The notes under the pieces are model-generated. The model did no database searches and had not been told where the DNA came from. It saw nothing but the letters and a program-made list of their open reading frames with translations. Below are positions 40,657-52,699 of a stretch of 64,000 nucleotides of DNA, piece after piece. The DNA is from Selaginella moellendorffii (Eukaryota; Streptophyta; Lycopodiopsida; Selaginellales; Selaginellaceae): positions 360,385 to 424,384 of the forward strand of contig NW_003314300.1 in the NCBI RefSeq assembly GCF_000143415.4, read 5' to 3'. Position numbers and translations under genes: made by a program. Within the stretch, counting starts at the first letter, position 1; the number at the start of each line of letters is the position of its first letter.

Positions 40657-42147
40657 ATGGTGAAGAAGCGATGGGTCGGGAACTCGGTGGTGATCCTTCT
40701 CCTGGCACTCTTCTTCTTCCGAGAGATCATCGTGGACACTTTCTTCCCTCTTGGCACCTGGACGAGGACGAGTTCTTCCACAGACCCTTCACTCCTGATC
40801 CAAAGGTCTGCTGCTCTTCCCGTAGCTCCAGTCCCGCTGAGACAAGCCTTCGCAGGAAGAACTCTCAACGTCTCCGACCGTGTTCTAGAGCTAGCTCCTC
40901 CGGGGATTAGAACAGAGTTCGAGGAGAACAGGAACGTCGACGGCTATGGACTCACAGTCGTCAGAAACGCTTGCTTTCTTCCTGGAGGAGAGATCGTGTT
41001 AGTAAACATCACAGACGAGTACCTCAACCAGACGCTCTCGGCATCGCCCAAGCTCCAGGAACTCTGGAGCGCCGGTTACAATTCCACTTGCGGGTGGTGC
41101 CAGAAGACCGGTTCGCAGCTCTCGCCGGAGGCTCCAGAGGGCGCTCGGTGGATCCCCGGGAACACCACCCACATCCTTCCATACTTGGGGAACGTCTTCC
41201 ACAACTTTGCCGAGCGGATCTGGCCACACCTGGCGTCGCACCACCCCCCGCTCAACCAGACAGCCATGCAGCCGATCAATCACTTCCTGATCCACAAGTT
41301 CACCACCTGGATCGAGCAGGCCGACGCCGGAAACCACGAGCGCGAGAACTTCATGCTCCAGTTCCGGGTACTGGCCGAGCTCTCCCCCGGCTCGGACTTC
41401 GTCGTCATGGACTCGGCCGGCCAGAACCACCCCGTTTGCTTCGAGCGGATCACACTGTCTTGCTCCTCCTGCGACCGGATGTCCACCACCCTCGGCCACC
41501 AAGTCTTCTCGGCCTCCATCACCTCGTACCGCGAGGCCGCCTTTAAGTTCTTCGGCGTCCCGGAGCCAGCGGTCTCGGCTCCACCCCGGCCACTAAGAGT
41601 AGCGTTCTACGGCCGCAGTGACACGAGAAGACGTCGAGTAGCAAACGCTGGCGAGGTGATGGAACACCTCCGAGCTTGGGACAGTCCACCGCTTGATATC
41701 CTCTTCCTGGACGAGCTTCTTTCGGACAAGCGTTACAACCAGACCATGCCGGAGGCGGTGGCGCTCTTCTCACACACCGATGTGCTCGTCACTGTTCATG
41801 GAGCGAATACTTGGGCGACTATGTTCATGCCACGCCGTGCTGCTGTGATCGAGATATACGGCCCCTGCGGCCCCGGGACTTGGATCGACAACGTCGCGAG
41901 AGCTCTCGATCTTAAGCACGACACGACGTCGAATCCATGGCGAGACAAGGTGGCCTCTCCTCTGGCTGGAAACACCACCCAGTGTGAGGGAGCTATACAA
42001 ACTCCAGACTTCACCTTGGATACGATCAAGCTGGACGAGGCCATCGCAAAGTTGGCGCTGCCTACGGGGCCCTTGGATCGGATTCCACTGCACTGGTTAT
42101 ACGACTGGAAGAAACGAGCGTACGCTACTCACTTGGTGGAGGGGTGA
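40657..42147 (+). CDS. GT61-like glycosyltransferase, type II Golgi protein, 496 aa
   Basis: A single exon from ATG 40657 (MVKKRWVGNSVVILLLALFF). The frame is open further upstream without an ATG. Topology is a short cytosolic basic start, one signal anchor (residues about 8-25), a stem, then the catalytic part in the Golgi lumen. The family-specific end includes DVLVTVHGANTWATMFMPRR and AAVIEIYGPCG, close to the DUF563/GT61 HGA...F..P.....E pattern. NxT/S sites are present (NHTHI-like NTTH, NQTA, NSTC). Plant GT61 enzymes add xylose or arabinose to N-glycans, xylan or extensins. The precise acceptor cannot be read from sequence. It converges with the RBP45/47-like gene 470 bp downstream. Confidence 0.82.
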   Translation: MVKKRWVGNSVVILLLALFFFREIIVDTFFPLGTWTRTSSSTDPSLLIQRSAALPVAPVPLRQAFAGRTLNVSDRVLELAPPGIRTEFEENRNVDGYGLTVVRNACFLPGGEIVLVNITDEYLNQTLSASPKLQELWSAGYNSTCGWCQKTGSQLSPEAPEGARWIPGNTTHILPYLGNVFHNFAERIWPHLASHHPPLNQTAMQPINHFLIHKFTTWIEQADAGNHERENFMLQFRVLAELSPGSDFVVMDSAGQNHPVCFERITLSCSSCDRMSTTLGHQVFSASITSYREAAFKFFGVPEPAVSAPPRPLRVAFYGRSDTRRRRVANAGEVMEHLRAWDSPPLDILFLDELLSDKRYNQTMPEAVALFSHTDVLVTVHGANTWATMFMPRRAAVIEIYGPCGPGTWIDNVARALDLKHDTTSNPWRDKVASPLAGNTTQCEGAIQTPDFTLDTIKLDEAIAKLALPTGPLDRIPLHWLYDWKKRAYATHLVEG

Positions 42148-42617
42148 CTAATCAAAGACGAGTTCTTTCGTGGTTTTCCTGAAAGCAGCCATTCTTTCAA
42201 TAAAGTTAACATCCAGATCTCAGGAAACGTTACCCATCGAAGTAGCTCTAGGAAGAACACTCAAAAAGAAAAGTGTGAGAGAGCATGAAAAAAACCAGAG
42301 TGTTCACAGGCACCACACGCTGTCACCAACAAAAAAAGAGCAAAAACACCGTCACCTCTTTACTGGAAGAAAAGGAAAACATGCCTGGACTTTTCGAAAG
42401 AAATTCTTTTTTTCTTTCTTTGATCAGCTGCTAACGCAGCGGTAGAGACCACTGCTCAACACGAGTAAAGCACCGGTTGCGAAGTGTCAGTGCTTCGGGG
42501 GAGCGATAGATGCCGCCCGACGAGAAATGGCTCGTGCATGACGATATATGCTGCGTTGAGGCTGCACGGAACGCAAAGTTAGAGAACACTCAAAGTTCAT
42601 GGATATGGCTTCTCTAC
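42148..42617. other. Convergent 3' intergenic region with two hairpins
   Basis: Between two converging stop codons. Hairpin 1 is 42436-42455 (GCAGCGGT-AGAG-ACCACTGC, one mismatch). Hairpin 2 is 42468-42495 (AAGCAC...GTGCTT). An ANANNA-like word (ACACGA) lies between them. No gene is certain. The rest holds an A-rich segment and no repeat. Confidence 0.3.
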
Positions 42618-44170
42618 TCACGTATCAATGTCGGGTGGCGTCAAGGGATCGAAAACCTCGTTGTTAGGATCATACATTGCATACGGATCGCCCTGGCAGT
42701 GGCAGAGAAAAACTTAAATCAAGCAAGAACAATGTTTTTCGCATTTACCGGTTGCATATAGCCTCCATATCCTTGGTAGCCTTGATATCCAGCATAACTA
42801 TACGTAGAGTCTTGGCCTTGTGTGTATCCATAGCCATCGTATCCATATCCATAATAGCCCTGAGATGGATCACCACCCCATCCAGCGGGATACTGTCAGA
42901 GAAAAATTATTTAGAAGAAGTAAAAACACCGAAGAAGAAAAAGAAAAACATCTGAGAAACCTGTTTATTTGCGGTTCTCCCCCACGACAATCTGATAGCT
43001 TGCTGCCTGATCATGGTACCATGAAGTTTTCCTAATGCTTCCTCGGCGCACGATCTGACAAACGAGTAAAAGGTTTTCTCTCAATACAAAGCTTGCAAGT
43101 GTCGGCAGTGCTACCTGTGAGTAAACTGGACAAATCCACAGCCTTTCCCCGGAGGTATCTTGACATAAACAAGCTCGCCAAACTCACCAAAAGTTTTCTG
43201 GAGCTCCTCCTCGGACACTGCGGGGTCCAGACCACCAACAAATATCTACCAGAAATAAAAGAGGAAGCATTAGAAAAGTGCAAGAGAGAAAAATTCTGCT
43301 GGACTCACGGTTGTGTTGTTCGGATCATTGTCGTTTGGCACATTCTGTAGAGGTGAAGTCGCAAAAGTGGTCACTGAAAAAGAGAGAGACGAAGAAAAAA
43401 GCTGTGAGCTACGTTGATAGAAAACGAAGAAACTCTCACCTTTTTGTGGAGCTGGCGCGCTCGGGATCAAAGCCTTCTTCGGAGTAGCTGCATTAATCCG
43501 CATGGGACGGCTGGAGCAGTAGATCCCATTCATCTCGGACATGGCCCGGACCCTCTCCGAGTCGTCGGCAAAGCGGACGAATCCATAGCCTTTGGAGCGC
43601 CCTGTGGCGACGTCAGTGACGACTTTAGCACCTCTAACAGACGGGTACCGCGTTCTAAACGTCTCCTGGAGCATATAGTCGGTCACGTCGGGTGCCAGGT
43701 CGCCGACGAAGATGGAGTTCTCGGGGCCTCCCTCGGGGCGGCGCTCGCCAATCCCAAAGTAGGCCCAGTTGAGGCGGAAGAGCTGCTCGGTCTGCGGCAT
43801 CTGGGTGCCCGTGAACGCCGTCAGCACCCTCTCGGCGCATGCATGCGACGCAAACTCCACGAATCCATACCCCTCGGGGAAGCCCGACGCCTTGTTCCTG
43901 ATGATCTTGGCGCTCACCAGCTGCTAGAGCAAGAATGCCGAGCGACGCGGTGCCACAAGCGCCAAGAAGAGCGAAGGATTTAGCAAAGGAAAGAAAGGGA
44001 AAACGAAAGAAAGAAGGCGATCGATGCATTCTTACCTCGCCAGTGCTGCTGAAGATGGAATTGAGGTAGCTCTCATCCATCCAGTACTGGAGATCGCCTA
44101 CCCACAGCGTCTTCATGTCGATCGGCGGCTGCTGGCTCCATTGCTGCGCGCTCGCGTCGGGCGAATGCAT
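42618..44170 (-). CDS. RBP47: Three-RRM RNA-binding protein, RBP45/RBP47 type, 374 aa
   Basis: Seven exons: 44036-44170, 43440-43920, 43309-43373, 43245-43115 (reverse order), 42961-43054, 42749-42892, 42618-42692 (1125 nt, frame closes). RRM1 starts KTLWVGDLQYWMDESYLNSI, with RNP1 GYGFVEFA. RRM2 has NSIFVGDLAPDVTDYMLQET and GRSKGYGFVRFADDSE. RRM3 has TIFVGGLDPAVSEEELQKTF and GKGCGFVQF. The C-terminus is Tyr/Gly/Gln-rich (GYYGYGYDGYGYTQGQ), a prion-like tail. RBP45/47 proteins bind poly(A)/U-rich RNA and enter stress granules in plants (established knowledge). The order and spacing of the three RRMs are characteristic, so the assignment is firm. Confidence 0.94.
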
Positions 44171-46029
44171 CTCACTGACTGACCTAAAAGCACCCCTTGA
44201 CCTAAAACGTTAAAACCAAACGAGAAATAGGGAAACGGAAATGAAAAATGCTCTATCTTTTTACTATATTTTTATAGAGATTGAAAACAGATATTTAGTA
44301 AAGAAAATTTATAAATATATATTAATTTAATTAATTAATATAATATATAAACTATTTATTTGAAAATGAATATGGTCCATTTATTCTTGTTTATAAGCAA
44401 AAGTCTAAACCTTAACTAATATATCTATTAATCAATTACATTGGTGAAAGTAAGGGATAATAAGACAAAGTTTTTTTAACAATATTTTCCTTGATGCTCA
44501 AGATTGTGCCTTTTTTTTATTATTTTGTTCTAGATTTATGTTAGTTTTTTGTTAAATCTAGAATTATAATTATTAAATCTATTATTCCTTTTCAATCTTA
44601 ATTACATTTTTTTCCTACATCATACCATGTCATCATCAATCAAAAAGTATATCACTTAAGACTATTGATGTTACTTCATTAGATCAAGGTTTTAATATTA
44701 TGGGGTGTGATTATATTAATATTTTACCCAACCTTGATGTATTGCTATTATCATTTTATATGGGATGTGATTATATAACATTTTTTATTCTTGATGTCCT
44801 ACTATCTTTTATTGATGTTGAGTATGATTATAAATTTTAATGGGACTCACAACCAGAGAAATGCACCCAATTCAAAACTTTGGTAAAAGTGATTCAACCT
44901 TTGAATAGGGGAATATTTAATGCTAAAATTGATCAAACACTAATAAAAAAAAAAGAAATATTATTTTCTTTATATAATCTTTTCTGACCTTTTCATTTCT
45001 CATGTGTTTTTTTTTTCTTCCTCTTCTACATCATTTCCTTTTCCTATCATATCAATTGTTTATGACTTTTATAACATTCTTAGTTTGTTGTTGTGTGTTT
45101 TGTGTTCTCTTCATACTAATTTAGATGTTAAACATAATTAATTGCAAAGTTATGAATGGAAAATATTTAAAGATTGAACTTATGGGAAGATAATGTATAT
45201 TAACTCAAGTGGATTTTTAATATTGATAAATTACTTCAAAACGATAATAATCAATTGAAGACTTTATAGAGTAAGTGTCAATTTTTAAATTTATTATATG
45301 ATTCTTTCTTTTTGCCTTCTACATTTTTATTTTACTAGTGCTACTAAAAAGTTCTTTTATTCACTTGAGAATGTGGATTTTTTTTAATTTTCCCATCTCA
45401 AGTGTTGAATTTGATGTTTAGAAGGTTGAGTGTGTAAATATTTATTTTATAAACCTTTATTATCCAAATTTTTTGCTTAGATGGAATTTTTTATAAGAAA
45501 AAGTCCCTTATTAAGCTTTTAAAACTTATATGAAATAGATTTATTTTTAGCTAAGAAAAAGTCAAAATAATTATTATATACCTCAGTAACTTGTTATGCT
45601 TTTCAAAAATCCTTCAGCTTTTCTCATATCTTAAAAGAACTTCACATCCAAAAGAACATAAAAATAAAATTTTTAAATTCATAAATTTAATAAAAAGGAT
45701 TTTAATTATGTTTTGCAATTAACTCCTTTATATATTGCATCTCAACATAACAATTGTTAAAATGCTTCAAATTTTACAACACAACCATTTACTCATGTGT
45801 ACCTTAAAAATATATAAAATTCTAACCTAAAAACTCTTATGTTAAAACTTTATAAAGAAAATAAAAGCTTTCTTTTCCTTTTAGTTAAAAGTTGGTTGGC
45901 TAGCATACATTTTTTGAAGTATTTAAAAACCCACTATTCAAAAAAAATTTAAATAGTTTTTAAGGTCTTGTTTTGCATTCTTTGATATTCTTTAAAAAAT
46001 TAAAAAGGTTTTAATTCTCTTTTTGTTGA
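44171..46029. other. AT-rich desert, no gene seen
   Basis: About 1.86 kb, very AT-rich, with many T- and A-runs. There are no frames with protein-like composition and no RNA gene. Phrases such as ATGGGGTGTGATTATATTAATATT (near 44700) and ATGGGATGTGATTATATAACA (near 44760) suggest a degenerate local duplication of about 60 bp. Confidence 0.5.
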
Positions 46030-47345
46030 TCTTTAAGAGTATATTAATTGCTAAAGTGTTAAACCTAACAGAAAATATATTTGTGTTACCCAAAAATTTT
46101 ATATATATTTTTTGATAACTGGACTTAGGATTTGAAGCCATAGTTAGTTGAAAACTAAATACACAATAAATCCCATTAATCACCACTTCTTTAATGGCAT
46201 TTAGTATTTCATGAACTTTATTTATAGGAAAATGCAAAATCATTTCACTTCCCCCTTCAAACTTTTTATAGTTGAATTTTTTATTAAAAAATTTCAATTA
46301 AATTTGGGAGCAAAAAGTAAAAATTGCATATCCAAATAAAACATATTTTTTTTACTAGTTAGATTGTCACATCAATGCTAAAGTGTATAATTTAGCACAA
46401 AATACATTTTTATTGTAATCTAAACCACTTTAAAAATTTTATATGTGTATTTTGATAAATGAATTTGGGATTTAAAGACACAGTTATTTGCCAACAATGC
46501 ATATAGTAAACCCCTTTAATTACAACTTCTATAATGGTATTTAGTGTTTTTTGAACTGTATTTGTAAGCAAATGAAAAATCATTTCACTCCTTCCTTCAA
46601 ATTTTTTTTAATTAAATTTTTCTTTAAAAACTTAAATTGTTTTTGGTTTCCAAGCCTAAACATTTAGGAGCATAAAACAAGAATTGCACATACAAATAAA
46701 ATATATTTTTTTTAATAACCAGTCTGTTACATTAGTGCCAAGATGTCTAATATAACACAAAATATATTTGATTGTCAGCTAAACATATATCAAACCCTAT
46801 TAATTACCATTTCTTTAATAGCATTTAATGTTTCATGAGTTTTATTTATAAGAAAATGAAAAATCATTTTATTTCTACTTTCAAATTTTTTTTAGTTGAA
46901 TGTTCTTTTTAAAACTTGAATTGTTTTTGTTTTTCAAGCCCAAGTTTCAATTAAATCTAGGAGCATAAAGCAAAAATTGCACATCCAAATAAGACACATT
47001 TTTTATACTAACTAGCTTATTACATCAGTGCCAAAATGTCCGATCTAACATAAAATACATTTATATTGCCCTCGAAACTATTCTAAAAATTTTATATATG
47101 TATTTTGATAAGTGAACCCGGGATTTAAAGTTATAATTAATTAACAAAACACATAGTAAACTCTATTAATCACCACTTTTCTAATGGTATATAATGTTTT
47201 ATGAGCTTTATTTTTAAGCAAAATAAAATCATCTCACTTCCCCCTTTAAGTTTTTTTTAGTTGAATATTTCTTTAAAAACTTGAATTGTTTTCATTTTCC
47301 AAGTTTAAAGTTCAATTAGATTTAGGAGCATAAAACAAAAATTAC
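46030..47345 (+). repeat. Tandem satellite, about four units of 330-360 bp
   Basis: A conserved word (GCTAAAGTGT / GCCAAGATGT / GCCAAAATGT followed by ..AAATA[CT]AT) recurs at about 46050, 46378, 46737 and 47030. A second word (AATTACCACTTCTTTAATGG-like) recurs at about 46180, 46519, 46799 and 47165. Units are collinear, AT-rich and diverged, with deletions in units 3 and 4. No coding potential. Confidence 0.8.
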
Positions 47346-47779
47346 AACAACAAAATTGCATCATTTTACATTTAAATTGTTATATAGGTTTATACAACAT
47401 TTTGTAAATAGTTGTGAATGATATATGAAGTTTTTCTATGATTGAAAATGCATCCCATATTATCTCTAAATGGAAAATAAATGCTCAACTAAATTAATAT
47501 ATTTATTATTTGAGAGCTTGGGATGGGCATAATGTAAGGGATTTTTGTTGAAGGCTCAAATAGGAGATTCAAATGGTAAAAAGTTAAGAGGAAAAAGATA
47601 CAACATGTTTACAAAGTTTCAAAATAATTTAATAATGAATATTGAAGATTTATGGCTTAAAAGTTTTAATAAATTTCAAATTTTGAGTATCACTTACGAA
47701 AAATAATGGGGGAAGGAAACAACATTTAAAAAATCTCATTAAAAATGAATGAAACACCATAGGAGTAATAAAATAACAT

Positions 47780-48200
47780 TTTAGTGGTAACATTTGCAAA
47801 TACTTCGATTAACATTTGGAAGATGAAAGCAATGTTTGGAAAGAAAAGTAACATTTTTGGAAAATGTGCACACAACACTTGGATGAAGGAAATACTTAGA
47901 AAGGATGCAACAGAAGCAACACTTGGTAAGTATACAATAACACTTGGATGGATGTAACACTTGGTGAAAATGCAACACTTGATAGCAATATAAAGATGGA
48001 GGAAATACTTGGTGAAGATGTAACCTTTAGTGGTAATATAAAGATGGAGGAAACACTAAGATGCAACACATTTAGAGCAACAATTTGATATAACATTTGG
48101 TGGCAACACTTAAAGGTAACACTTGGAAGTAACACTAGAATGCAACACTTGGAGCAAACTTAGAGGCAACATTAAGATGAAACACTTGAATAAGGCAATA
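47780..48200 (+). repeat. Degenerate AACACTTGG minisatellite
   Basis: The word AACACTTGG (variants AATACTTGG, AACATTTGG, AACACTTGA) recurs about 15 times at irregular 12-40 bp spacing, often followed by A/T-A-A/T-G. Larger duplicated phrases (AATATAAAGATGGAGGAAA[TC]AC) occur at about 47988 and 48036. No reading frame is kept. Confidence 0.8.
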
Positions 48201-48339
48201 CTTGAAATAATAGGTAGAGATGAATAAATGTTGCATGTATAGGGGATTTGTATATTTCCTTTTCAATACTAGATTTGGAGGAAATTTGTGATATTTTTCT
48301 AGTCTCTATGGCAAAGTTAAAACTTTTTCGAAAATGAGC

Positions 48340-48600
48340 TAGCATACTTATCCCATATAGGAATGTAACACATATGATCATGGGATGAGATTTAAATATA
48401 TTATTACCATGGATCTTTAAAACTTTGGAGGATAAATGAGGATAAAATAACCATTGTAAAGGCTTTGTTATCAAGCAATTACCTCTTTTCCAATTAACTT
48501 AAGAGAAGAGAGATAGGGGGTGTTACATGTGGTATCAAAACAAATGGCACATGTTTAATTCTTATTGATTAATGGCTGTTTAAATATAATATACTCTTAA
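48340..48600 (+). repeat. Copia-type LTR end plus primer-binding site relic
   Basis: ATGATCATGGGATGAGATTTAA-like sequence leads into a purine-rich end (GAGAAGAGAGATAGGGGGTG), then TGGTATCAAAAC at 48530-48541, a two-mismatch initiator-Met primer-binding site. The segment and its continuation (CAAATGGCACA..TTAATGGCTGTTTAAATATAATATAC) match 55215-55375. No downstream coding domains are recognisable. Confidence 0.6.
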
Positions 48601-50900
48601 GGAGCATTCACGGATGAAGTTATCTACCATGGGATTGCGGTAAGGGAGGGCAGGGAGACAATGAGTGTAGTGTATGTGATCATAAGATGGTTTGTTTTGA
48701 GTTCACTTAATTTAAATCTAAGAGTTGCAATTACATCATTATTAGACATCATTTTGGCACTAAAGGCACCTTAGTGGTGGAATGCTCTATAATGAATTTC
48801 ACATGTCATAGAGCATAGTAGGTGATTTCAAGTTTTGTTGTGAAATCACTTGAAAGTTAAATGACTGAAGAGCTATATTAAGCATTTATGTTTGTAGTTT
48901 CACTAGTTTCATTTTGTGGAAGTGTTTTCTGGATGTTTTATTTAGTCCCTATGAAACATTGGGGAATATACATATACATTTCAACAAATATGCGGGATTC
49001 TACCAAGCATTTCCACCAATTGATTTTTGTCAAATTCGTCACAAAGAGACTGATATGTACAAAAATGATTGGTTTTAATATTTCATTCATGACCTTTCCA
49101 CCATCAATAATGAAAAAGATTGTTTCCGACAACCTTCTAACCCATTCAGTTATTTTGTCCATGTCCTCTTGAATTCTAGCAAATAACTCAAGCTTTATTG
49201 GATCATGGAGGAATGTAAAAATGAGAGAAGTGTATAAAGACATTAGAGAGCATGCAAGCAAATACTTGATATAGGATAGGATATACAAGTTTTCTAGCAC
49301 CAACTTCTACTCTCAATTTTACATCTTTCACAACTTCTATATTGTTAGGGCCTAGATGCTTAGCTCTAGCATTTGTATCTTCTGAAGAAGAGAAAGCATG
49401 TTCTACAAAGACACCCTATTCCATGCAAGTTGTTATCCATCTCCTCTATTTCTCCTAGAGCTTCTATGGATGCATTGGCTGTCCAAGATGTCATGTTGTA
49501 ACCCTAATTATGCAAGAATTCATAAACATGATATCATAGGTACACATCTAATTTTATCAACATACTAGATATTGCCAGCAAATGCTAGGTATGCACATAA
49601 ATCATCAGATAGATATGAAATTTGTGCTTTGTTCATTCAAGTCAATTAAAGAAATAATTACAATGATGCTATAGAATGTCAAGCATGTAGCTTCCAGTGC
49701 AAAGTCATGCAAAAAACCAAGCTGGAAGTCAGAACTATCCAGCATAGCATAAGAGGCTTTAGTGGTGGGAACTCATGAACCAAGGCAAGTCCATTTATTA
49801 GTACATTTTATTGATGAGTTAGAGATGGTTGCTAGCCGAATTATATTTTTCACCAAACATTATTTAAGGGTTTTAAAATCTGTAATAAGGTAAAAAAACA
49901 AAATTTGAAGGAAAGAGGTGATGATATTTGTGAGACCCTCTATGAAACATGGTTCTTAGTTTTAAATTTGAAGTGTTGCATGCAAAGCCACTTGCTATGT
50001 AAGAATAAACTGCAAAATAGATTTGCTGCCTGTTGGGAGAAAGAAGTGGTTGCAATGTGAAGGCAGTGAGTGATCTTGATTCCTGAAATAAAAATCTCCA
50101 AAGAAACCCTGATTGCCATTATCTTTTACCTGAAATTAAGATTAGTACTCTCCCGCTGGATTCTATGCTCCTGCAAGATGTGCTCTGTGTCAGAGAGAGA
50201 GAGCCACTCAGAAAAAAAAATGGCTGGACACATCTCACTCACACTTCCAATCCACCAGCCCACTGCTTGTGCTGGCTGTGAGCTAAACAAGCAGTAAAGC
50301 CCTACATGCATGGTACAATTGTCAATTCCCCTTCTTCCCTCCCGACCACCATGTCTGCTGCCCATTGGCTGCAAAAACATCCACTTGATTTTTCTTGAGA
50401 GCATGTCTTCCAAGGCTGCTAGGATCTGATGGCTCCCAGAGGCTGGGCTCTTCATTTTTATGGTAGTACAAACTTCAAAGTTTTGCCTTCTTACCAAATA
50501 TTTTGAAACTTCTAAATAACACTCGATAAAGAATATTTATAGAGTTTTATTTCATACTAGTTCTTCAATAAACTAAAAATTTAAATCAGTTAGTAGGGGC
50601 ACTGACTTTGGCTCCCATGCTGCTGAATGGATGGGCCGCAGGACCAATGGAGGCTTTCTGATCAGATTTTGACCTCCTCGATCACAAGAAAACATTATGA
50701 AGGACTGCTAGGCCAAGTTTTGTACTAGTCCCTAGGGGACATTTGGGAGTAGTGTACATATCGCATTGCATCATGGATCACAAAAAGTTAATTTTATATA
50801 ATAATTTAGCGAGTTTAACAAGAAAAAACCTATTTGAATTCTTACTGGTCTAATGCTTGTCAAACCATCAGAAAAAAAGCTCTCAATATTCATGGCAAAG
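48600..50900. other. AT-rich desert with one gene-like relic
   Basis: No intact gene. On the minus strand about 48938-49490, phrases in changing frames (EDTNARAKHLGPNNIEVVKD, DKITEWVRRLSETIFFIIDG, VMNEILK) look protein-derived and collinear, so a decayed gene of unknown family is likely. 50130-50500 is less AT-rich (GAGAGAGAGA run at 50191) without a recognisable frame. The rest is featureless. Confidence 0.35.
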
Positions 50901-51330
50901 ACAGATATTAATCTAGGTCTTTGTCTTTTAGTTTCTGTAATTTTATTCTTTCACTCCTCAATGTACAATTGCAGCTACTGTGCTTGGAACATAAAATGCT
51001 ATTTGCCATAGCAAGAGCAGAACACTTACATTTGCCAACCATATAATGACATTCAAGAGTACACCCAGCAGGTTTCTGGAACTTCGTTTCAAGAGGGGAT
51101 AATAGCAGATCTAGTTGCCCATAGTTGACAAACACATCCGCATGATTGTCATAGTAGATCGCCACCCCATCACTCACCTTTCGCCTTACCTCTGAATGGA
51201 TCGGACGTATTGTCACTCTCTGGAAGGCCAGGTCACTGACAGTACGGGGATGCTTTGTGAACTACAATGACGTTGTTACCTGGCAGAAGCTCAGGCAAAA
51301 GTGGGTTGAAGCTCCGAGACAAGCCTTCTC

Positions 51331-52445
51331 CTGCCGCCTCTAGTAGTTGACGTTGTTGGCGGACAAGGCGTGATAGTCTTATACAAGGGCGAGGTTAGCA
51401 ACATGACGGTCGAGCTTTGCAACATGGCAGTTATAGAGGCGAACATAACAATGGTGGCGAGACGCCGCAAGCAAAATGTATATGTCGAGGACGATGTTCT
51501 TCAGACGGCACTACCTCTATACACTGGCATAAAGGCGTCCGTGCCCATACAGCTCCAAATTGGCCACCTGGATTCGCAGACACTCGAAAACTCCACTCAA
51601 TCTTTGGACGAAGAAGCTTTTCTTCATGTTCACTATGCAGGTACGTATCCAGTTTATCTTGTGGAACTAACAAAAGGACATTTTTACAGGTTCTCGCACT
51701 CCTGAAAGGACTGACGAAGAACTCTCCTGATAGACGGCTGACTAGTCGTTTGAGGCTTCGAGTTCTTCAAGGCCTTCGTCTTGTCAATTCGCAGCTGCTG
51801 TCGATGGATATTCCTCTTCAACTAAGCAGTACTCTCCCTAGCGGACACTGGCAAGGCCGAAGCAAACGCCTGGATCCTTACAGTCAACGAGTTCTCGAGC
51901 TAGAGCTGTGGAATGGGACGGACGCTTTCTTTGAAGTGACAGTGGCCGTCAAAGGCGAAGAACTACGTGCCGGCACAAAAGTTGATAGGAAGCACTGTGC
52001 ACGAGTGCTGGTCCCGTTGGAAAAATTCAAAGCTCTGGAGCACAGGAAGTGACCTCCATGATTGAGGAGCTGTGCTCGAGCATCTGCGTGAGGTGGTCGT
52101 CAGGGAAGAGCAGCAGCGGCGAGCTCCACTTGAAGAATGCACTCCGCGAGGCACTGAAAGACTCGTCCTCCTTCCGGATCCACTCGTATGCATTCTCTGG
52201 GAGAGGTAGTGCACAGGATTTAGCTGTTCTTCCTAGTTTCAGGAGAGTCAGTCCCACGTCTGATCCAAAGCTCTCAAGGTTATCTCACAAAGAAAAAACT
52301 GACTTGCCAGTGTGCTTGCTCCAAAGATGTCCCGGCAAGCGACACTGAGCGACACGGCCACGTCCTCGGCCGTGTTGTTCTTGACGAGCATCTAGATCGG
52401 GACGAGCTGGTTTGGAACGTCCTCCCCACCTCCACTCACCAAAAG
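51331..52445 (+). pseudogene. TRAPPC9: TRAPPC9/Trs120 pseudogene, scrambled
   Basis: The frame LPPLVVDVVGGQGVIVLYKG (from about 51331) continues with EVSNMTVELCNM and ends HVHYAG at a GTACG donor (about 51650). This matches plant TRAPPC9 (PLPLLVANVVGGDGALLLYEGEI region, from memory). After a frameshift: RVLQGLRLVNSQLLSMDIP, RVLELELWNGTDAFFEVTV and CARVLVPLEKFK (to about 52047). After another shift: MIEELCSSICVRWSSGKSSS (about 52058). The next part of the gene (VKNNTAEDVAVSLSVACRDI) is on the minus strand at about 52320-52420. TRAPPC9 is a TRAPPII subunit for Golgi and cell-plate trafficking. The copy is broken and partly inverted. Confidence 0.8.
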
Positions 52446-52699
52446 GTTAGGGTTCTTCACAAGTAAATCTTGTCTTCCTTTTGCCTTTTTGTCTTTATAT
52501 CTCAACCTCCTCCACCCAAAAAGTTTAGCAGCAAGTTTGTGGGTTTGCAAGGTTTTCTCTAGATCTGATATTCAAGCTCCAGCCCAAAGTGTTATCCCAC
52601 GCCCAAGTTTCAAATTAGCATAATCAGTACTTTGTTAGAGGCTACAACATTTTTGTTGTTCTCTGAACCTCTAGTTGTCCAAGGACAAAATGACTACCT

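Noticed and set aside
43414-43983. 189-aa plus-strand frame
   Set aside because: Antisense shadow of RRM1/RRM2 of the RBP45/47-like gene.
46030-48200. CRISPR-like array
   Set aside because: The repeats are long, diverged and not separated by unique spacers of constant size, and the genome is eukaryotic; satellite/minisatellite is the right description.
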